Notes under the pieces: generated by a model
Databases searched by the model: none
What the model was told of the DNA's origin: nothing
The model's input: only the letters and a program-made list of their open reading frames with translations
Made by a program: the position numbers and the translations under genes
Assembly (NCBI GenBank): GCA_020466095.1
Contig: CM035806.1
Span: 137,331,599-137,395,598, forward strand
Reading direction: 5' to 3'
From: Chlorops oryzae
Lineage: Eukaryota; Arthropoda; Insecta; Diptera; Chloropidae
DNA: 64,000 bases
Shown here: positions 56,801 through 64,000 of the stretch, one piece after another
Numbering within the stretch: the first letter of the stretch is position 1
Layout of the letters: the number at the start of each line of letters is the position of its first letter

Positions 56801-57461
56801 GTAGTGGGAGGGATTGCGGGCGTTTGTTCAAAGAGTGATATATGTATAGGGAGGTGATCGCTGCCATATAAGTTGTGGTCTATTTTCCAAGCTGCTTCTA
56901 GAGCGACGTTGGGGGAGGCAAATGTAAGGTCAATGTGGGTGAATGAGTGGTGGGTGCTGAAGTGGGTGGGTGAGCCGTCGTTTAAGATACATAGTGACGA
57001 TTGAATTATGAATTTGAAGATGTGGTTTCCACTTTTTGTATTTGAGGGCGATCCCCATGAGCGGTGCCAGCTGTTGAAGTCGCCAAGCACTAAGATTGGA
57101 CCGGGTATATTGCTGTAAGTATTGTGGAGATTATTTAAAGAGAAAGTAGTTCTTGGCGGTATATATGATGATACTACTGTAAACTTGATTTTTGAGGATA
57201 CTGTGGCGGCAATGGAGTCGAAGGCGTTATTAAGCTTCAGTTCTTTTTGTTCAATGGAATTGTGGATAAGGAGTAGAACACCTCCGTATCTCGTTGTGGA
57301 TGTGTTGGCGAAGTATGCTGAGAAGTTTATTGGGACGGGAATGTTAGAGGTCGAGTGAATATGTGTTTCTTGTAGGGCGATAATTTTTGGGTTATGGGAC
57401 TTGATAAGTATTTGTAATTGCTGGACCGTTTATGTTCCATTGAAGAATTTTTAGGGCCATA
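53842..57461 (-). pseudogene. I-like LINE ORF2: endonuclease, RT, RNase H
   Basis: ATG at 57461 (MALKILQWNINGP), frameshift at once, then IALQETHIHSTSN, VVSSYIPPRTT, VLGDFNSWHRSWGSPS and LYGSDHLPIH (endonuclease). RT: SLKGKTPGLDRISYPMIQQL, MIPSYRPISLNSCCAKVLDK, RQIGFKKGKSVNEY and an AYADDYHIFRK box that is split by the MITE at 55257-55459. RNase H and C-terminus in the 377-codon frame 54975-53842, with LILIWVPGHCRIPGNELAD; a Cys-rich CQFCDLPVSPQHLLQEC precedes the stop. Several frameshifts, but every domain is present. Confidence 0.9.
55257..55459. mobile_element. hAT-like MITE inserted in the RT YADD codons
   Basis: 203 bp with inverted ends CAGTGCTTGTCAGC and GCTGGCAAGCACTG and an exact 8-bp duplication GCATAGGC (55249-55256 and 55460-55467). 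The host sequence, read through the duplication once, is the GCCTATGC of the AYADD codons. Contains a TCACACACAGCGTCTG-like stretch and no ORF. Confidence 0.93.
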
Positions 57462-57666
57462 GTATTTCGAACAGGGAAATGGGAGTGGTGTTTATGCACA
57501 CTCCATGGAGGAGTCGTTTTCACTTTCAAGTGAGGAAAAGGTGTTGGTAGTGGTTTTTTGACATTTTTTTAAACTAACTTTAAGTTGGGTTTTTAAGCGG
57601 TTTGATATAGTTTTAGGAAAAATGTGTATGTTTTTTTTTTTGAATTAAATTTTGATGGTTGTGGGT

Positions 57667-58730
57667 CTAAGTTAAGATGTGGGATTTCGAGATTTTAGGG
57701 GTGGAAGTGTTGGATATTGCTGTTGGGGTTGGTGCAAGTGAGCATAGGTCATGATAGGATGTTTTTTGTCTACTTAAAAAGTTAGCAGGATTAGGTCTTA
57801 TGCTACGGTTAGGAGGGATAATTTTTTGATTTTCCTTATGATTAGTGTTACGTAATATAATAGAGTATGGAGTTCCGGAAGTTAGGTGACGCTCGTTGTA
57901 AATCTTGGTTGCAGTTTTCCTGTCTGTCTTCTCAGTGGTTATGATTGCTTGAATTTCTTTATGTTTTACGAACACTGGGCAGCTGCGATTTCTGGGGCTA
58001 TGGTTACAGTCTCGAATGGCGCTTTCCTTGCAATTTATGCACATTTGAGTGTACTGGGAGATTTCGTTGTTGTCGATATTAATATGGTCGGTGTTCCCGC
58101 AGTTCCAGCATATTTTGTTATTTTTGCAATAAGTCATTGTGTGACCAAAACGAGAACAAATTTTACATTGCAGTGGAAGTGGGATGTAAGAACGACTGTG
58201 TACAATGTTGTAGCCGGCTTGGATTTCCTCGGGTAAGGTTGTGGATGCGAAAGTAACAATGATTAAGCCGGTTTCTTTAAGCTCGTCTCTGTCTGTTTTC
58301 AAAATTTTTTTTAATTTCGACAATATTTTGGCTTTTAAGTTCTTGGAGGATTTCTTGTTGTGATATTCCTCTTAAGTCACTATAGTAAATTACGCCTTTG
58401 GAACAATTTAAAGTGTGGTGTTCTTCAACTTTCACTGCTATAAGGTTATTATGTGAAGATAGCTTGATTAATTTAGAGGCTTGAAGAGCGTTTTTGGTTT
58501 TAATTAACAGGGAGCCATTTCGAAGTTTTTTACATTCATCAATTTCAATTCCGCAAACATTGTCGATTACTTATTAGAAAAGGAGAAACTTTCAATAAAG
58601 TGTCATTGCTATTGATTCTAGTCATAATAAGGTATTTCGGGCCATGTGTATAGTGTTTTAATGATTTTGCTTTGTCAAGTGTGAAAAAAAGTTGGTTGTT
58701 GTTTTTATTTTTATCAGGTGGGTCGCACAT
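57667..58730 (-). pseudogene. I-like LINE ORF1 (gag-like)
   Basis: ATG at 58730 (MCDPPDKNKNNNQLFFTLDK), then HGPKYLIMTRINSND, GIEIDECKKLRNGSLLIKTK, VEEHHTLNCSKGVIYYSDLR and, after a frameshift in a poly(A/T) tract near 58315, LPLQCKICSRFGHTMTYC, ICWNCGNTDH and CINCKES...DCNH. These three Cys-rich clusters form the CCHC-type RNA-binding region of this LINE group. Two frameshifts (near 58565 and 58315) break the frame. Confidence 0.85.
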
Positions 58731-58806
58731 TATTGCTCTTTATAGCGCACTGCAACTTGCAGTGGCTCTGTTGATTGTGACTTTTTTTTTTTTTTTTTTT
58801 TTTTTT

Positions 58807-60000
58807 GTATTAGTTTTGGCTGTAAACAGGTTTTAAGATGTGTTTTGTTATTGTTTTTTTTCTTATTTTTTGTTTGTTTTCTGTTCTTTTCTTATGGTTT
58901 TATTTATTGTTTTTTTTAAGTAGTAGGTAAAGAATGTTAACAGGCAGAGTAATTTGTAATATGTTTTTATAATTTGTTTTAATGATTTTGGTTCGCGAAG
59001 CGGGTGCACAAAAGGGTATGTTCACTGATCGAGATTACAATCGAGACTGTTCGAGATGCAATTGAAAAAATATTTGGTGGTAAAAGAAGCAATGTTATCG
59101 GAACGCGCTGTCGCCGTAATACAAAGTCGACGCATTAATCGTAAATATTCAAAGTTCTTAAATCTTACATGATAACTATATCAATTGTATAATATTTCAC
59201 GCAGGTTTTGCATGTGGTTATTCAGTCGTGATCTATGCCACAACTGATTTTGATTCAAACTACTCATTTGGGTTCATATGCTGGAGGTTACAACCAAATC
59301 CACTATATCCTCCATATTTGTACTTTAGAAATAGTTATAGAAGCATTTCCTATAAAATAAGCTTATATTTAGTTAAAAAAAAAAAATGCGTCTGTAAAGT
59401 CGATTTACGGACGAGGACGTAGCCTTTTGGCTACCAAGTTGTCCAATGCTCATACAAACGATTAGAGAAATGCAAATTTTGGGTAAGCGGGGGGAGCGAA
59501 AATAATTTCTTGCTCTCTTTCTATCTTTAAAAATACAGGATGAATAAATTTGTCTTTGTTTTTTAAATTTGCTTGTTCTCATACACAAAGAGTGCTTAAG
59601 CGTAAAAGAGGCGACAATGTACTCTTTCACTGATTTCATTTTTCACTCATTATCGATGATACCATGTAGATCATGATATACTTTACTGTAGAAAATTAAA
59701 CACGGAGGAAAGAAATACACGTAAAAGCTAGCAATTTGTAGAAGAGATCGAGAGAGAAACACAAATAGGACTTTTCGCCTCGAAGCATTGAGAAGTGGTT
59801 TTCATTCTTTTTGGTAGTCCCGCTCTGACAAACTATAATGTCGATTGCGTGCCGCGCCTATGGACATGCATATATGAATTTGTGTGTGCGCCCATAGACA
59901 TACTTAAGTTTGTATTTGGACGTCATGTGCCTTTTGCAAATTTTCAGCGAATCGAACATTTCTTATGTGACACAATATAATATAGCAGTTGGAACTGTGA
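58807..60000. other. Unassigned DNA
   Basis: T-rich, then mixed sequence. No exon or TE signature recognised. Confidence 0.4.
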
Positions 60001-60091
60001 ACAGGAGGTGTTCGAACACATGCATAGTTAAAAGTATGATGTGCTGTGTATATCACACTTTGTGCTATGCACGTGTTCGAGAACTTCCTGT
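60001..60091. ncRNA. Candidate hairpin RNA or palindromic MITE
   Basis: Left arm 60001-60040 pairs without gaps with right arm 60052-60091 around the 11-nt loop GTGCTGTGTAT. Perfect blocks are ACAGGA, TCGAACAC, TGCATAG, AAAGT and TGAT; the rest are wobbles and isolated mismatches. A pairing of 3-4 more bases (GTG/CAC) extends it at the base. Size, stem length and scattered mismatches are like an animal pre-miRNA. The right arm begins UAUCACAC, close to but not the same as the UAUCACAG start of the miR-2 group. A tiny palindromic MITE is the alternative. Confidence 0.45.
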
Positions 60092-60619
60092 ACACAATGT
60101 TGGCTGGAATATTCTATTACGTATTCGCCTTGTCTGCTTGTGAAGAGGCGATGGAGAGGTCTTGCTTTCTCACGCTTTCGCTCTCTACTGTGGTAAAACG
60201 GGTTATACTTTTGTGCCTTTGAGTGGAATGTGGATGAGGGATCTTCGGGGATGTGGTATAGGAGATTTTTATCTTTCCCGCGCATCTATCTATACAAATC
60301 AACTATGTTGTCGGTTCTTTGTACCGTAGAGTGAAGTTGAAAGTACATTGAAATCGCCGAATTTCGCCGTTCTCATCATATGATAAAATGCCTTGCTCTA
60401 AAGCACAATTTGAAGCACATGAGTAACAGACACAAAACTTTTAACTTAGTTAGCCCCATGATTAACTGAAGCTTTCAGTGCATGAAGTTAAAGTGTCACC
60501 TGCTAAATAAAACTAAGTTAAAAACAATAAGTTCTAGTCTATCCTTTAAATCCTACTACGAAATTCATGAACATAATTTAGTATATTACCAATTTGAAAC
60601 TTTCTGCCTGCTCTTACAG
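60092..60619 (+). other. Intron or upstream DNA of the Gln-rich exon
   Basis: Ends in TTTCTGCCTGCTCTTACAG, a very good splice acceptor. No other feature recognised. Confidence 0.45.
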
Positions 60620-61145
60620 AAAAAATGATGAAATGAATGGCCAAGGAAGTTCCTCAAGAGCAACAGCCTTAGGGGGACAGGTGTCTCTACTTGACGAGTG
60701 TAAATCCAACTTGGCAGAGTTCCAGCTACAAACTCTACATTTTAAACACCAACTACAGCTACAGGATCAGTATAGTCAACATCATCATCAACAAAACGAT
60801 AAATGTTTATCATATGTTGCGCCGAAAGAGCAACAAAGCCAACAAATACAGCAGCAGCAGCACATTACCCATCATATTCAACTACCAATGCAAAACGGTG
60901 ATCACATAGGTGTAGGGAGGAGAAATTCTGATGACAACAACAGCTTACGCAGTCTTAAAGTAAATTTCGGTCCGAACTCTGAGCTTAGAGCCGGTAGTGG
61001 AGGTAACGCAGTTCTTGGGTTTGGTGCTAGTATCGAAAACAATACTTGTAAAACAACAGTTGATGGCATTGATAATGGAAATAAAATGGTAACGGCTGCC
61101 GGTATGCACCAAGTGTCTTCAGACGCTATTGGTGTTTATAGTCAA
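60620..61145 (+). CDS. Exon of an unidentified Gln-rich protein
   Basis: Bounded by TGCCTGCTCTTACAG (ends 60619) and the donor CAA|GTGAGT (61146), open throughout in one frame and phase 0 at the 3' end. The first Met is at 60633 (MNGQGSSSRATALGGQVSLL); whether translation starts there or continues from an earlier exon cannot be told. LDECKSNLAEFQLQTLHFKH looks helical and is followed by a Gln/His-rich run (QDQYSQHHHQQND, QQSQQIQQQQH) and a Ser/Gly/Asn-rich disordered region. Codon use and composition are those of a regulatory protein, unlike the transposon frames around it. Not recognised. A link to tna is discussed as a hypothesis. Confidence 0.7.
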
Positions 61146-61614
61146 GTGAGTTCAACGAAAAGAATTTGATGAGCTTATCAACCGTTTTTCCTCTCTATTT
61201 TTTAGAAATGTTCTCATTTTTCACTTTTTCTTTCAAATACTCTGACGCAATAGGGTTCTCTATAGCAATCTCAATTTTCCAGTTTAGTTGCTTTCTTCAA
61301 AAATATATGAATTGTTAAGCAAATATAATTGAAAATTGTTTTGCATATGCTGTATTGTACTAAAATTCTTTGTGTGAGAGGTTTCATTGTAACAAGTGAA
61401 TCATCGCCTCGAATAATGTTGTAAGCGACCAATTTTTTATGCTATTTTTTTGACATTCACTTTCAATAATACTCTAGCCCCTTAAGCTATAAAAAATGTT
61501 TCTTTATTTGGTCAACCCTTGCGCATTTCTTTGAACATTAAAGAAGTGTAATGACTTTGTTCGTATTGTCTGGCATGATAAATTTCCAAAAATGTGAAAT
61601 TTGTCGCTTACAAC
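61146..61614. other. DNA between the Gln-rich exon and the gap
   Basis: Starts as an intron (GTGAGT). No motif recognised. Confidence 0.4.
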
Positions 61615-61714
61615 NNNNNNNNNNNNNNNNNNNNNNNNNNNNNNNNNNNNNNNNNNNNNNNNNNNNNNNNNNNNNNNNNNNNNNNNNNNNNNNNNNNNNN
61701 NNNNNNNNNNNNNN
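61615..61714. other. Assembly gap (100 N)
   Basis: Exactly 100 N. The retroelement gag frame is already open at its right edge, so the 5' part of that element lies in or beyond the gap. Confidence 0.99.
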
Positions 61715-62265
61715 TGAAATTCCCAAATCAGATTCGTTGCTCCTTTTGTAACGTAGACGGCCACACGAGAGACGTTTGCCAATTAAGAAAAAACACACCG
61801 TACTGTGAAAATTGTGAGCAATACGGACATGATACTAGCGCCGGTTGCAAACGAAACACCTCGCAGCATGCGAAATATTAGGTTACGTGCACTTATTGCA
61901 GCAAAGTAGGGCATTCGGAAATTCAATGTTACAGTAGACGCGGAAATTTATTTTGTAATGTTTGTCAGATAAAAGGGCACGAGATGAGTCCATTTTGTAA
62001 ACAAAAGAAAAGGCACGATCAGACGGAGCAATCACAACATAAGCCACAGCAGAATACTAATTTTGGCACTTCAAATGTTAGAAACAGCGATCGATTTAAT
62101 CCAAATCCTTTTAAACAGAATATGAACCCCGCTGGCCAAAATGAAAATGCTGTAAGAAGTAGTGACAATAGACAAGTAAATCCGAACATTCAGTGTTTTA
62201 AATGCTCTCAACAGGGTCATATAGCTAGGAACTGCCCGAATAGTCAGACTCAGGCTAACTCTTAG
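61715..62265 (+). pseudogene. Retroelement Gag C-terminus with five zinc knuckles
   Basis: One frame from the gap to the TAG at 62263, with a single in-frame TAG at 61879. Five CCHC knuckles: CSFCNVDGHTRDVC, CENCEQYGHDTSAGC, CTYCSKVGHSEIQC, CNVCQIKGHEMSPFC and, after an Asn/Gln-rich spacer, CFKCSQQGHIARNC. The first four alternate between 4 and 5 residues after the His. Gag of an LTR-type retroelement, probably Ty3/gypsy, binding its RNA. Partial and interrupted. Confidence 0.82.
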
Positions 62266-63500
62266 CGGCCCGGTCAAGGCCAATAGACCGGAATGCCCAA
62301 ATAAATGTCAAAGTTCAAAGCCCAAGTCGTCTCCGGCGATAAAGAGACTAGATTTAACTAAATTAATCTGAACAGATATGAACTAGAGGAAATAGACTTA
62401 TCAAAAATTCTGTTAGAAAATGCAGTCGACGAGAAGAATAATAAAAAGGTTAAAGAAATAGAAAGTAAAAAAGAACTTTTACTTAAAAAGGAGAGAAAAA
62501 ATGTTACGTTTAGGGATACTGTAGATTATTTTAATGAAGACGGAAGCGTATCGTCTCAAAATAATGAAAAAATTAAAAACAATACATCGCGTATTAAAGA
62601 AAGTGTTATTTCGCACTGTCGCGCGATTAAACACAAGAAGCCAGAAAAAATAGAGAAACTGATGATGAATAAAAAGGAAGAATTGTCCGACGAAGCGTTT
62701 GTAGTGTTTCATAGCCAACAAGCGGTTAATGCAGAAATTACATTGTTGGTGGACACTGGGCAGACACGAGCTTAGTTAAAATAGAATCATTAAAAGACAA
62801 ATCGAGCATAGATGAGTCAGAGAGAAGAAACTTTTCAGGAGCATCCGGAGGCTCTATATGTACTAAAGGTACAATAACATTGACTAATTCAAAAGACGCT
62901 AAATTAAATTGGAAATTCCATGTTTTGCCGAAGGGGTCAAAAATTCCAGCAGATAGCTTAGTAGGCCGAGATATATTTCAAAATAGAGCTGTTGTAAACC
63001 TTATCAAGAAAAATATTTCGCTTTTCGATAACGGAAAGCAAATAGCGTGTTTACCATTTATTGGTGCCAAAAGCGATAGGATTTTTACGACAGAGACAGT
63101 CAGTATCCCAGCTAGAGCCAGTAAAGAGGTAAACTTTTTCGCAAATAACTCGATAGGAGAAATAGTTGTCTATAAAAAGGAATTGTTAAGGAAATCGCCT
63201 AAGATTATTGGAAGAAAAGGAGTTGTACCTATTTTTAACAGCAGTGAGGTTGAAGCTAATAGAGAGTCAGGTAGTAAAGAAGATTATAAATTCGACGAGG
63301 AAGTCGATAGAAATCGTTATGGTAGTTTGATGAACAAGAGAGATGATGTTTCAATTAAAGAAGAAAATTCAAAGGATATTTTTAAAGACAACCCTCTGAG
63401 TAGGCTACATAATTCCGCAATTAAAGCACCGGCCTTACCCTCGCAGGAAAATAAAGAAAGAGTCAAATACCATGAGACGCTAAATTTAATTAAAAATTAG
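62266..63500 (+). pseudogene. Retroelement protease region, frame broken
   Basis: A Lys/Glu-rich stretch (about 62355-62740) leads to LVDTG at 62748-62762, the aspartic protease triad. The frame is lost immediately after it by a one-base deletion. A 206-codon frame (62880-63500) continues with LPKGSKIPADSLVGRDIF and NLIKKNISLFDNGKQIACL, the usual GRDIF/L-like segment after a gypsy protease, and ends in an acidic, poorly conserved tail. No RT follows before 63690. I describe the lesion only. Confidence 0.72.
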
Positions 63501-63689
63501 ATTTTAGTGACAGGTCATTTATTTTCAATAACCCAAATATAATTAGAGAAGTATTAAAAAGTCTTTTGATACAGTGAAAGCAGTCTATAAGAGTTTTTCA
63601 AAAACAGTTGTTCGTATGCAAACAATTTTTAAATGGGATGGCGTGAACCGTAACGTAAAATCAAATACAAGCGAAAGCGAAATTTCAAC

Positions 63690-64000
63690 TTTAAACAAGT
63701 AAGAAAGCTAAAGTCGGTCAAGCCCGACTTTGAAATACCCAGCGTCCCGACATTATGAGCGCACTATGTTTTGCTTCTCTATTTGTGGGCGTGGCAGTGG
63801 GAGGGCCACATTAATTATTTCCCTACACCTTTCATTCGCCTTGGTGAACCTATGTTGCCAATTTGAAGCTTCTACGCCTTTTACTTCGGAAGTTACGAAA
63901 AATCTTCATTTGTGGGCGTGGCAGGGGGCGGGCCAGTTAAATTTTCTGCCTACACCTTTCATTTGCCTTGCTCAACCTATGTTGCGAATTTGAAGCGTCA
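63690..64000. repeat. Dispersed repeat family, copy D (runs off the window)
   Basis: Starts near CAAGTAAGAAAGCTAAAGTC and carries a hairpin AAAGTCGG-tcaagc-CCGACTTT at 63712-63733. Then two clear tandem units with GTGGGCGTGGCAGTGGGAGG or GTGGGCGTGGCAGGGGGCGG, CTACACCTTTCATTYGCCTT and AATTTGAAGCTTCTACGCC, about 115 bp apart. It gives the cleanest view of the internal unit found in copies A-C. Confidence 0.75.

Larger units (their letters stand above)
53600..58806 (-). mobile_element. I-like LINE, almost full length
   Basis: Contains ORF1 and ORF2 in order with endonuclease, RT and RNase H. The 3' end is an (AAAT)n tail seen as ATTTATTTATTTATTTATTT at about 53608-53629. The 5' side ends at a T run at 58781-58806 just upstream of ORF1. 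It is related to the truncated element at 45.8-48.0 kb and lies in the same orientation. A 203-bp MITE is inserted in the RT. Confidence 0.88.

Noticed and set aside
57886..58236. Plus-strand 116-codon ORF
   Set aside because: Antisense to the I-like LINE ORF1 zinc-knuckle region.
1..64000. CRISPR arrays, bacterial operons, rRNA genes
   Set aside because: No regularly spaced identical repeats with unique spacers, no bacterial gene organisation and no rRNA-like sequence. The tandem repeats at 9.2 and 19.2 kb are degenerate satellites.

Overview
This window is AT-rich eukaryotic DNA, almost certainly from a higher fly (Brachycera, probably Cyclorrhapha). It has spliced genes with GT-AG introns and almost no continuous long ORFs. 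It holds two copies of a Himar1-type mariner, a family first known from the horn fly Haematobia irritans, plus I-like, RTE-like and RNase H-bearing LINEs, Ty3/gypsy and BEL-like remnants, a tRNA-derived SINE and many MITEs. Exons of two conserved insect genes can be recognised. Three runs of exactly 100 N (23088-23187, 45671-45770, 61615-61714) are scaffold gaps, so order and orientation across them are not guaranteed.

Host genes. Two minus-strand exons at 2.6-4.7 kb encode the N-terminal half of a beta-galactoside alpha-2,6-sialyltransferase (ST6Gal). They carry a type II signal anchor, a stem region and the start of sialylmotif L. The splice phases fit exactly, but one TGA codon lies in frame in exon 2. 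Six minus-strand exons at 18.9-23.0 kb encode the C-terminal half of tonalli (tna; ZMIZ/Zimp family), with a complete MIZ/SP-RING zinc finger. The upstream exons are lost at or beyond the first gap. At 60.6-61.1 kb one plus-strand exon of 526 nt encodes a Gln-rich peptide from a gene I could not name.

Layout. 1-0.7 kb: dispersed repeat. 2.6-4.7 kb: ST6Gal. 6.4-8.5 kb: large imperfect palindrome. 11.0-15.5 kb: degenerate Ty3/gypsy element with two LTRs. 16.5-17.7 kb: RTE-like LINE relic. 18.9-23.0 kb: tna, with a satellite-like block in its last intron. 23.2-24.3 kb: 1.1 kb foldback palindrome next to a gap. 24.4-26.6 kb: SINE and two MITEs with clear target-site duplications. 27-29.4 kb: TIR element, dispersed repeat and a transposase relic. 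29.4-32.7 kb: LINE with RNase H. 34.7 kb: deleted copy of the 27 kb element. 37.3-38.4 kb: foldback repeat and BEL/Pao-like relic. 39.3-45.7 kb: three mariners (two Himar-like, one of another lineage). 45.8-48.0 and 53.6-58.8 kb: two related I-like LINEs in the same orientation. 48.7-49.9 kb: Tc1/mariner relic. 50.2-52.5 kb: LINE and Penelope-like relics with nested MITEs. 60.0 kb: a 40-bp-stem hairpin. 61.7-63.5 kb: gag/protease of an LTR-type retroelement. 63.7-64.0 kb: dispersed repeat.

The genes do not form a pathway. The window reads as gene-poor DNA filled by nested transposons, many with dateable insertion marks. The observations most worth checking are the in-frame TGA in ST6Gal, the premature stop shared by both Himar-like copies, the precursor-like hairpin at 60.0 kb, the two large palindromes, and the chance that the plus-strand Gln-rich exon belongs to tna in a mis-oriented contig. 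All family names come from recognition of motifs by eye; no database search was run.
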